64,000 bases of DNA. Origin: Lophius americanus (lineage: Eukaryota > Chordata > Actinopteri > Lophiiformes > Lophiidae). Below the pieces are notes generated by a model. It was not told the DNA's origin. It ran no database searches and worked only from the letters and a program-made list of their open reading frames with translations. The stretch lies in assembly GCA_037951165.1 (NCBI GenBank), contig JBBDHG010000019.1, forward strand, positions 4,984,001 through 5,048,000. The letters run 5' to 3'. Positions 34,786-44,750 of this stretch are shown one piece after another (the stretch's first letter is position 1; each line of letters starts with the position of its first letter). The position numbers were made by a program, and so were the translations under genes.

Positions 34786-35329
34786 TAACACTAATCTTTT
34801 CTTACATTTTGTAACTTCTTCCATACGCTTTAAAATAGGAAACTCGAATTATGCAGCTCAAATAGGACATTAAGGCACAATTCAGATTTTGTATGTTTCA
34901 GCTCTTACACATACAGCATCCCCACCTGCAGTTTCTTCGGTGCCTTCACCTTTCTGTTTCCCTACAATTAAAAAAAAAAAAAGTACAGGTGTGATAAAAA
35001 ACAGAATGCAAAACACACCACGAAATAAATAAATCCGTGACTGTTGGTATTGATGTATTAGAAAATAGGAAATGCTCAATAATTCATCATAAGTATATAG
35101 TATATCACATGAATATGAAAGCTATCAGTTAGAAGACAGACTCAAAAACCAATGAATAATATTATATAATACAATGACATATTCCTTTAAATAACCAAAG
35201 TCTATTGATGAATGTAGAGCTTGTCTTTGCAGAGACTTAACACCAAGTTTGGAACGTATACATACAGCTGTTTATAGCCTCGGCGGAATGAATTCTAAAG
35301 ATGTCATAACAAACTCTTGAAAATCCTTT
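34786..35329. other. intergenic, no gene seen
   Basis: AT-rich anonymous sequence with an A-run at 34971-34982. No repeats or coding motifs recognised. Confidence 0.45.
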
Positions 35330-37381
35330 TTTCTTTCCATCTTTTCTCCAAGTCTCTTGCTGGTGCTGTGCGGTGGGTGGGGCTTGTGGAATGAATGACA
35401 GCTCAGGCATTGTGTCCCTGCTCTGATGCATCCAGGCTTCTCGCTGGTAACTGCCTCATCTGTCGCTGCAGCGCTCTCTCTGCCTCCAACCCCTCCCACT
35501 CTCATTATTTTTACGTCTACACACATCTCCGTCCCCCCTTTTCCTTTTTTTCTAGTTTTCTGTATTCATTTTGCATCTTTACTCACTCTTCTCCCTGCTA
35601 ACAGAGGTGGGCAACCTTCCCAGCTCTGGTGCATCTAGCAGGTGCAGCCTCTTTCTCTCTTCAATTCCCTGCCTCTCTCTCTCTCTGTCTCACTCCCTCT
35701 CCCTCTCCTTGCTCTACCAGAGTGCACACTCTGCTCTGCCTGCGTTTTTTTCCCCTCCTCTCATGCATTCTCTGTCTCTCAGCGGCGGCAGCTCGGAGAA
35801 GCAGCTGTTTGTGCGTCTGCATCCCAATTGCCACAGGTAAAGACAGCTGCATTGTCGGATGTTGCTAACCCTACGGTGGGGGGTTAGGGAGCTTTTGCCG
35901 CTGCGATCGCAAGTTCTCATCCCAACGTGGAGCTCACATTTCTAATCATCTCTGAGAAAGAATCCTGGAGTGAAGGACGGGAAGAGGATCCTGACCAACA
36001 AATCTCAAGCTGACTGGAAAGAGCGCAGGCTGCCTGGGACTGAAGAAACAGCATCTCTCAGAAAGAGAGAAACAGTGGGATATTTTTAAACACTGTGGCC
36101 TCGTGTTTTGCATTTTTTTCCTCTCATCTCTTGCTTTCTGCTCTCTCTGTTCCATTTAATCCACTCCCCTCTTTCTCATCCTCTCTCATTTGATCCATCC
36201 GTGGTGGAATGTTCCCTTCAAATAGGTGAAGAAGAGGCTTTCTGATTGCTCCCTGCAGTATTAACAGCATATGTAGACAGCAGGACGCTGAACGGACAGC
36301 TTGGTGAAATCTGATCCAGAGCCGACTGGAGAAGGTGCCGGATCACGTCGCAGTTGCAGATATATCCGCCCTGTGATACCACTGCGCGACAACACCCCTC
36401 ACTCCCTTTTTTCATCTTCTTCTTTCTTGTCCACTACACTGAAGTGTTGCTGTTGGCTGGATCTGTGAAATTAAGTGGATTCTACTTCTTAATTTCTGGT
36501 AGCACCGGAGTTTAGAGCACACACAAAGGAAGCAAACCTGGTTTGGATTCAAAGAGTGTTTAAAAAAATATTCTTTGAAACGGGACAGACTACTTGAGAG
36601 GCAACAAGGACGGCGAAGAATCCAAGGAGAGGGTTTGAAATGACTCTTTGCTCTAGTGCTCTTTCAGCTATGAAAGAGACTTTGGGGGCAGAGAGACGCT
36701 GACTCTGCTAAAGCTGATGGAACAGGCTGTATTGTGAAACATCTTTCATTTTTGGGGGGTCTTGCATAGGGTGGGTAAGCAGTAAGAACCATCCTGTGTA
36801 CTGTTCCATAATTAGACAATACTGTCCCGTTGTGGATTTCTGCATGGAGGGCATTCATGTTGCGTAGAAATTTCCGTGGATGTTTTCCGCGTTGGCATCA
36901 CTGATGCCTAAGATATTTCACACACGCAGATCTGAAGCTGTTACTTCTCCTCTCCCAACCGTTTCTCTCTCTGTTCCTATATTTTTCCTGGCTTACCAAG
37001 GTCTGAACGTTCTCAAAGTTTACTGTTGCTTCAGTTAGACATTGGAAGTTGGGCAGGACTACACAAGAACCTACCAGGCGATTATCCATCTACGCCAGAT
37101 GCTTCCATTCCTCCCTGGGTGCCTCTAAGTGTGAATGTGTGCATTTTGGTGTTTGCGTGTCTGCATGCATCTCCTGCAGCCCTCCCCTTCTCTCTATCCC
37201 TGAATCACACATTTTTGTAGGAGTTATCAAGCATCTGATCGCTGTGTCTTTGAGTCTTTTTCTTCACTTTTCATTTTGTCTCTTTGAAATGTTCAACACT
37301 ATTTGGAACCTATTTGTCATCTGCTACCAATGGCTATAACAAAGTTAAACATCAATGAGCCATAAAGGACAAGAGGGAAGG
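35330..37381 (+). promoter_or_regulatory. nrg3: probable nrg3 promoter and long 5' leader
   Basis: The 2 kb before the start codon is free of recognisable transposons, unlike DNA on either side. It is richer in C/T tracts (for example 35665-35720) and contains GC-rich pieces such as TCAGCGGCGGCAGCTCGGAG at about 35778. These traits fit a TATA-less neuronal promoter followed by a long leader, but the transcription start cannot be placed from sequence. An in-frame TAA at 37346-37348 closes the frame upstream. Several upstream ATGs are present, including one in frame at 37355, so the leader may limit translation. Whether the leader is one exon or spliced is unknown. Confidence 0.45.
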
Positions 37382-38084
37382 ATGAGCGAGTGTTCCGGAC
37401 CCGCAGTTTCAGGGGCGGTGATCTTGGAGGAGCCTGAGGGAGCTGGAGCCTCAGGAGGTCATGATGAGGGCCAGGCCCAAAATCAGGGTCCTCTTCGCTG
37501 TGCTGTTTGGCCACGCCAGCAGACGTGGCTGTGTGTGGTCCCCTTACTTATTGGTTTCATAGGCCTTGGATTGAGCCTGATGTTGCTGAAATGGATTGTT
37601 GTTGGGACAGTTCGGGATTATGTGCCAACCGACCTGGTGGATGCTAACCGAATAGGCCAGGATCCTATCTTCCTTTCCAAGCCAAGTGGGATCCCCAAAG
37701 GACCTGACACTACCACCACCACCACCACAACAACTCCAACAGTCGGAGGCGGGAACCCCACACCTAGGACTGCAACAGCTGCGAAAGGTAGAACACGCTC
37801 CACTGTTACGAGCACTAGCATAAACCCTAGAGGGGGTGGAGCATCGGGTAGCCAAGTAACACCTAGGAATCCTGCTAATCGTAACGGACGCATACCTTCG
37901 GGCTTTACTACGACAACCGTAGCACCACGGAAGCCCATCATAAACGGAGCAGCGAGGTCCAGCCCCTCTCCCTCCAATCCGACCGTACTCCATGACTCCA
38001 CACAGATATGGACGCCGGAGCATACTGCTACTGAGTCGGCCTCCACCACTATCGCCACGCGCACGCACAACCACCGCAAAACAC
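37382..38084 (+). CDS. nrg3: neuregulin 3, coding exon 1 (partial gene)
   Basis: Neuregulin 3 is a membrane-anchored EGF-family growth factor. Shed or displayed by neurons, it activates ErbB4. This exon encodes about 234 residues before the EGF domain. Residues 1-45 are a Gly/Glu-rich cytoplasmic-type N-terminus. Residues 46-75 hold QQTWLCVVPLLIGFIGLGLS and the rest of a hydrophobic segment, nearly identical to human NRG3. VPTDLVDANRIGQDPIFLSK follows at 81-100, also as in NRG3 and not in other neuregulins. A mucin-like Thr/Ser/Pro stalk has nine Thr at 110-118, and LHDSTQIWTP at 203-212 matches the human LHDSTPSWTL block. Exon 1 ends ACAC|GTAAGT, phase 1. Start choice: ATG 37382 has A at -3 and gives MSE as in mammals. 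An in-frame ATG at 37355 (context TCAATGA, poor) would add nine residues. EGF, second membrane segment and tail lie in later exons. Teleosts may have two nrg3 copies; I cannot tell which this is. Confidence 0.95.
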
Positions 38085-38090
38085 GTAAGT
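38085..38090 (+). other. nrg3: splice donor of nrg3 coding exon 1
   Basis: GTAAGT is a perfect U1-type donor. Reading through it would add about 55 unrelated residues before a stop (frame ends at 38251), with no NRG3 similarity. This supports the exon boundary here. Confidence 0.9.
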
Positions 38091-39228
38091 CACCTAAGGC
38101 TTGTGCCGTTCTCTTGTTTAAACAGAAGTTCATCAAATTAAGAGAAACATTGAGCGTCTTTGGTCGGAAAAGTGTTGCCTTGGTTTATTACATTCATGGG
38201 CAGTTTGGTTTTGGTTTTGGGTCAGATATTTTTTTCATTGGTTCCTTTTAATCAGCATTATTGACTTCTAAATTTGGTCTGAGGGTTTTCTCACAATGTT
38301 GAGATTGCGGCCTTTCTTCAAAACCATCTTGCTTGCAGTTGTTATGTACCGCCAGCGGTTTTGGATATTGTAAGTGTGACTCCTCTTGACTGAGCATCGC
38401 AGGAGGGCAATCAATGGCATTGATTTATACGGTAAAGCCATTTGAACGATTATGGAACTCAATAATCAATCTTTCTGCAACATCCGCTGAGTTGAACTTT
38501 TATTTGCTGCATCACGTTTTGGGGTAACGTTAAGCAGCTTACGCCATATTCAAGCAACATAGAATGACTTCAGAGTGGCGGTATTGAGTAGATAGCGGTA
38601 TTGCAACAAGCGGATAATGATTTGGTTCAAAGCAAGAGTCAGGACCTTTTTCAACGGAAGAGAATGGAGATTAAGTGAGAACAAAAGGACAACAAAAGCA
38701 ATATCCAGCTCATAGACATGAGGTAAGATCTTTCATGTATGTTAGTTTCAGTGGTGTTCTAATCTCAAACTGACTTCTGGGCACAGTTAAGACAAGAAAG
38801 AAGGTATTTATGAGACGGGTCATCAGATGAAACAACCCTGCACATTGTTTATGTTTAACAGGTAATTAATATTCATTGGTGCATGCATGCACTTGTATGC
38901 AAAGTGGTGTTAATCCACACCCCTGATGCGAAAATCATGTAGTTGCTCCAACCGCTATACCTAAAAGTTGTAGCACTGGAGTAATATCTTCACCCTGTCA
39001 ACCTCTTGGTGCTCATAATAAGCCAGTAACAATAACTGATGCTCACATAAACAGATTTTTTTTTCTGTTTCATCCGAACGACTGGATGGTAACATTTGAA
39101 TCCAACTGTTATTGGATCCTGATTCTTCTACTTCTGTTTTTGCCATCTCTGTCCTTGACTCAAGTCATGCAGTGCACACATGCTATTGATTGGTGCTACA
39201 GGGATTTTTTTTTTGTCTCGATCAATAA

Positions 39229-39280
39229 CCCACACACACACACACTGAACATAACACAACACACATAGACACAAGTATAC

Positions 39281-39365
<85 letters not shown>
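39229..39365. repeat. (CA)n microsatellite
   Basis: Interrupted CA tract from 39229, then an uninterrupted stretch of about 39 CA units (about 39288-39365). Confidence 0.95.
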
Positions 39366-39366
<1 letters not shown>

Positions 39367-39870
39367 CTTCTTCCATGATAAATCATACTGTTCTCAAAAT
39401 GGTGTGACATTATGTTCCGGACATCCCTCCACTTGTGATCTTCGTGTCTCTGATTCGAGAGCTTGCAAGTTTCAGGGCGACAGGAATGAGTTATATTTCG
39501 AACAGTCCGACGCCGCGATCTACCTAATGTCTTCAGTAAGAGAAAAAAAATCTCAGCAAGCATTCGATGAAAACAGGTTATGCTGCTATTTTGTATACTG
39601 TGGATTAATCATTTCATTATATGTGACATATACATTTGTTGTATCTTTTGAATTAATTCACACATGGCTTTCTTTTGTAAAAAATCCAAACATATTTAAG
39701 GAAAACTAAAAATCTCCAAAATTTGGAATGACTTAAAAGAGGTTTATATTAAAACATATCCACTATGGCTGATCACAAGAAGTAAAAGGGGAAAGATATC
39801 CTATTTTCATTCTAAACAAGGGATCATAAAGAAGCAACAATTTATACAGAGAGCATGTTTTACTATATCT

Positions 39871-39910
39871 ATGCCTTCATTTTCTTTACTATGCCTTCAT
39901 TTTCTTTACT
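39871..39910 (+). repeat. exact 20-bp tandem duplication
   Basis: ATGCCTTCATTTTCTTTACT occurs twice, back to back, with no differences. A recent local duplication. Confidence 0.95.
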
Positions 39911-40346
39911 ATGGCACAGTCGAGCTGAAGCTGTTGAATGTACATTTCATCCGCCATTCCTTGTTTGGCGTTATTGCTTTGGCAAATTCATACACAATTG
40001 AATATACTGTATTTTTCAAAGAGTGCCTTGCTCAGCCACAATGTGTACATCGATAAATAAAAAAAAAGGAAGAATATATATTTTTTACATTCCAAAATGG
40101 CTTTCAAATGTTCTTTTCTTTCCACATAAAATAATTCAAACTATATAAGGTAAATATAACATCATAAGAAATAGTTTAGAGCTGAAGAACTTGAGCACAG
40201 AAATGAAGTCCAACAAAAAGTGGTTATTTCAGCTAATAGTCCTATGCCCATAGGGTGACCACATGTCCCAAATCTTAGACAGAGCCCTAGATTACGGGCA
40301 TTCCTGACTCGTTGACACAAAAATGTTTCTCATTAACATTTATTAT

Positions 40347-40953
40347 TTATTTCAGGATTAAGTCCTGCCTTTCTTTTGAATCCAAAAAGAGAATGGTTGC
40401 TGCTACTTTTATGTCCGTCTTGGACTATGGTGATGTTTTGTACATGCATGCCTCGTCTCGGAGCTTACATGCTCTGGAAACTGTCTAACATGAGGCTCTG
40501 ATGTTCATCACCGACTTCAAATCTGTCACCCATCACTGTTTGTTGTATTGGATAAAATACAACAAACAGAGGAGTTGTATGAGCGTAACATTCATCAGTC
40601 AGAGGAGTTTGCAACCTATCGTCTTTATTCTCAGGATGTTTTGTCTCTGTCTGTCCAAAGGGTCAGAACTGAACTGGGAAAAAAGGCATTTAAGTGTGTT
40701 GCCATCTTTGCTTGGAACGATTTACAAAAAGACTTGAAGCTTCTAGACTTGGTCTCTTTGGATGCTTTTAAGACAATTTTGGATGAATTGGAGGCAGACA
40801 CATCTGTTTGTAGATGTTCGGTCTGATCCATGTTTTTTTTTATGATTGTTATCAAATTCTGATGGATAAAATTTGCTTAATTGATTTTTTCCTTTTTTTC
40901 TATGTTTGGCTGCTGATTGTCTGTCTGTCAGCAACTTTAACTTTAACTTCAAC

Positions 40954-40992
<39 letters not shown>

Positions 40993-41098
40993 AACTTTAA
41001 CTTTGCTCCTGACTGTCTTGGCCAGGACACTCTTGGAAATTAGATTTTTAATGTCAATTAAGTTTTCCTGCTTTAATAAAGATTCAAAAAAATAAAAT
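40347..41098 (+). mobile_element. L2-like LINE, 3' end (RT C-terminus and 3' UTR)
   Basis: Three frames carry successive conserved pieces. The first is SCLSFESKKRMVAATFMSVL followed by DYGDVLYMHAS (about 40358-40455). The second is ALMFITDFKSVTHHCLLY (about 40497-40550). The last is VRTELGKKAFKCVAIFAWND, LQKDLKLLDLVSLDAFKTIL and VCRC (about 40662-40822). The 3' UTR reads CTTGGCCAGGACACTCTTGG and ends in AATAAAGATTCAAAAA. A 5'-truncated copy, as is normal for LINE insertions. It lies inside nrg3 intron 1 in the gene's orientation, and its AATAAA could act as a cryptic polyadenylation signal. Confidence 0.8.
40950..40993. repeat. (CTGT)n microsatellite inside the LINE 3' UTR
   Basis: About ten CTGT units. 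Near-identical AACTTTAACTTT words sit on both sides (about 40931 and 40991), suggesting the tetranucleotide expanded between copies of a short LINE motif. Confidence 0.9.
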
Positions 41099-43944
41099 AA
41101 CCTTCATGAATAACTGCTGTTATTTATTTTTAGCTGTTTACAGTATAGCACTGTAAACTACCCAATGACATTGTTGAATGGAAATATTTACAACCCGTAG
41201 CCAATAACATCACGCAATGTAAGATACATGACAGCAGCAGGTAAATACCCTTCAACACAAACAAATCTAGGGAATCATAATTTACCATGGAGCTTCTGTT
41301 GAGGATGGGAAACAGTTTTTGAATTTCCAACTCTGCAGCCTTCTTTGTCACATCTGAATCACCATTTGACACTTATAAATATGATTGTTATTAACGCCCA
41401 TGCTGCATCAGAAGTCAGAAGCATTTGAGCTTTTCCCGTAATGACCTTTGTTCCCACATGATATATAGTCACAGCATCACTAAAATTACATGATGTTTCT
41501 GAGGAGTCAGCACCCCTCTTGCCCCGCCCCCGGATCTGCCAGTGTATGTATGATATACATTATTACTGCATTTATTGAATTATTGATAATTACACAATGG
41601 TGGCTATATATTGAATAATTTAAACAGGCCATTCCACATGGTTTAGCTTCCACATGCTTGAACGCTGTGTGCGGTTTCCTCTTTTGTGTCCATGATTTGG
41701 GAAATGTCTCAGATTGCATCAGAGATCAGGGGACGGACGTTCCCTCTGATAATTAGAAACATGGGTGAAACACGTCTATAATTTCCCTACAGAGAATAAA
41801 AAATGTGCCCCATTCATCATTATCCTTTCATTTATTAATTAAGCATTACAAAAAGAGGTTCAGTTCACCAGCAATTGCTCCTGAAAACCATTAAGCCTGG
41901 TAGACAGATAACCAAGGGAAAATGTCACTGCTTTTCCAGCTTCGCCGAGAAAGTTCTGCCATTAAGGTATACCTGACTGGTTCAATAATCCTAAACACCC
42001 TTCACCCTCCCACTTCTTTTATTCTACCGCCCACCTGCTGCTTTGATTTGAAAAGGCCATCATTTTCACATTAACTGTCAATTTGGTTTGTCTGAATGTG
42101 TTATACAGTGTTAATAAATTGATTGTGCTGATTTGTCCTCAGTAACGGAGGAAATTCTATAAGGCATAGTCTGCTTTCTGCAAGCTCTTATTCATGCTGT
42201 CCCTGTATTTGTGGCTCAGCAAATAGACACGGACAAAGATTTCATCTCACACTGCGTCACGGTGTTCTTGCTGGTATGCATTGGTTCCAAAACTGAATGA
42301 CTCACTGGTTGGATGAAGAGTTCTTCTACAGTAAATTCTTATTTGAGTGATTTCTTTCAGCATGTTCAATGATGTTCTAACCCTAACCCAAAGGGACACA
42401 TCAAGGTTATTCGTTTTCATTTTCTTGACTAATCATATCATGTATAGCTAGTTTTGAGAAATGAGTGATTACATGTAATGATTAGCTCTTCAAAATAAGA
42501 AGAGAAACATTTTAGACATTCTGAAACGTTTTTATATGTCACAAATTTCACTACATTCTAAATAACTTCACCAAGTTTTATAGACCTTGACTTATTTATT
42601 ACCTGTTTTCTTCTCCTTTTATTATTTCTTTGGGTTTTTCTTAAGTGTGGCATAGTGACAGTTGGCAGCACAGTTGTTTTGTAGTTGTAGTAAATAGGTT
42701 ACGGATTCATACCCACCTCTAGCTTATGATGTTATTTGCAATAGGGATTACATCGCCAGAGTATAGAGTAATAAGGCCAGAAATATATCTAATTACATTA
42801 CAGTTACATTGCTAATGATTACTCAGTTACATTTTCATTAGATCCTCTAAATATCGTGCCAAAATTGTTGTTCCTCCTTATCCCCGCACAATTGAAATGC
42901 ACCAGCTAGTGGTCAGTTACTTTTATTTTTTCTACTCAGAAAAACTGATTCAACCTTTACCTCCAGGTGCCCAGGTGCATTGCAGCCTTGGCCGGATTTG
43001 GCAACATTCTACTGTGTCTGAATATCAAAAACCCAAAAGCCCCTTTAAAAGTGTTATAGATATATGTGAATCTACAAACCCTCACAGAATAATAAAAAAG
43101 ACATGTGCTCTAAGCTGTAAGATAAAACCCAGGAGAGATGAACCCATTATAGGGAGCCAAGGTACATCTGCACTGCAGGGCAATGGATTCCTCAGCAGTA
43201 ATGACTTTGGGATCAAGCGAACAGGAAATCAGATCCTTGCCCTTATTAGTCACTGTCCTGACGACTGCATGTAATGCAGTTGTTCCAAATATGAATTGAA
43301 TTAGAAGAAATAAAAGACCATGATGAGGTACTGACTTTATTTAGTACATTTATTTGATATGTCCCCAATAATAAAATAAGAGCAAATAGAGACGATCTTA
43401 AGATATTTGTGTGTGACTGTAAATCATTGGGTAATTGTCAGGTCAGAGTTTCAGAAGATGTTTTGCTGCAGTCTGAGGTCTTCGTCTCTCTGCTATCAGC
43501 CACTCAGCGAGATTAGATTTCAGTCAGACAGTGGCCCTGAAACCTAAATCCAGATTAAGAGCCCATCATCAAGCCTGCGGAAGCAACAGAATTACATTAG
43601 CCCACCTATCAGTCACACTCAATCTACTTGGGCTTATAAGCAGCCTGACTGCTGAAGGATTCTTTGTTCCATTGTGCGCATTTGTCATCAAATGACCCTA
43701 AAATGACATGTTTAATGTATTCCTCAAGGGTAGGTGAAGAGGCATAAGGAAATGGCTAAAAGATATATAAACAATGCTGGGATGATAATCACATAATTGA
43801 TGCTGCTCATTGATGTTTTAGGGGCAACAGTGTAGTGCAGTGAAGTTGTATCTCTGTGTTGATGGTAAATCAGGCGATCAGATTTATCAGATTTGCTCTA
43901 TTCAACAAAGTTCACTGAAAATAATTCTATAAAAGATTATTATG

Positions 43945-44225
43945 CTACAGATTATCCCAGCTGACATTGGGTGAGAGGCATGGTATACCCTAGAGAAGTT
44001 GCCAGGTCATTACAGGGCCAACTCATAGAGACAGACAACCACTCACGCTCACAATCACTCTTACGAGTCACCTGTTCACCCATATTGAATGTTTTAGTAC
44101 TTTAGAGGGAAACCGGAGGAACTGGAGACAACACTCAAACATTCAAACTCCATGCAGAAAGACCAGAGATGGATTTCAATCTTATTTGTCTGAGACAACT
44201 GTGTTATCTCACAGCCCTGCTGCCT
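43945..44225 (-). mobile_element. diverged SINE-like repeat
   Basis: In minus orientation, 3' end first: ATTATCCCAGCTGACATTGG (reverse of CAATGTCAGCTGGGATAAT), then GTTGCCAGGTCATTACAGGG, CAACCACTCACGCTCACAAT, AAACCGGAGGAACTGGAGAC and CATTCAAACTCCATGCAGAA. The order fits the family at 6640-6983. The head with the Pol III boxes ends near 44220 (ATCTCACAGCCCTGCTGCCT). Confidence 0.6.
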
Positions 44226-44314
44226 CAAAAATCATCTATTAGGGCGTTGATCTCAAAGTGGCACCAAAGCAAGAACGCTCTGAGTTTAAAGGCACCTGAG
44301 GACTAGAGAGCTTT

Positions 44315-44750
44315 CTACGTCTCCCCAGGTTTGCATGGGTTCCCCCCAGATGGACTGGTTTCTACCCTACAGTCTGAAAATATGCTATATGAGCAGATAA
44401 GTGACTCTACGGCTACTTTCACACTGCCAGTGTTCACCCTCAACTCTGATTTTTTTCTTAAAACTGATTTCATCACATTACTTGTCAAATGTGGACTGCA
44501 GCATAATGTTGACAGAAGATGATGTAAAAGTTCCATTAAGTCCGATTTGACGGTTCAGACTGAGATAGCATTGCAAAAAATTTGACCTGTGTCGGATTTA
44601 GGACCACATAAGGAAGTGGCCCAAAGAAGAAATGGAAAAGATCAGAATCCATGTGATTTGTGCCGTTTACACTGCCATGACAATGTCACATGATGAACTG
44701 GCGACTTGTCAACCAACTTATACCCGCCTCTGATCCAATGAAAATTCAGA
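44315..44750 (+). mobile_element. SINE-like repeat split by an insertion
   Basis: The left part, GTCTCCCCAGGTTTGCATGG then GACTGGTTTCTACCCTACAG and TCTGAAAATATGC (44318-44398), and the right part, GATGAACTGGCGACTTGTCA then ACTTATACCCGCCTCTGATC (about 44692-44745), are consecutive in the SINE-like family. About 290 unrelated bases sit between them (see 44400-44690). Confidence 0.55.
44400..44690. mobile_element. possible hAT-type MITE
   Basis: The insert carries TTTCACACTGCCAGTGTTCA near one end and GTGCCGTTTACACTGCCATG near the other. Between them lie CTGATTTTTTTCTTAAAACT and AAGTCCGATTTGACGG. Scattered (T)CTGATTTTTT and CACACTG words are typical of short hAT derivatives in fish. No transposase. 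Ends and target duplication are not clear. Confidence 0.4.

Noticed and set aside
37544..38136. Two antisense frames of 172-176 codons opposite nrg3 exon 1
   Set aside because: They mirror the coding strand: a Val-rich stretch is the reverse of the Thr codons. Shadow frames, not genes.
39128..39563. Cys/Val-repeat proteins at about 39.2-39.4 kb
   Set aside because: These are translations of the (CA)n microsatellite.
42373..42384. Telomere-like CTAACCCTAACC
   Set aside because: Only two units and not joined to the 27-kb repeat family. Too short to interpret.
42897..43274. Frame of 125 codons in nrg3 intron 1
   Set aside because: No recognisable domain, no supporting splice or promoter signal, and composition like the flanking intron.
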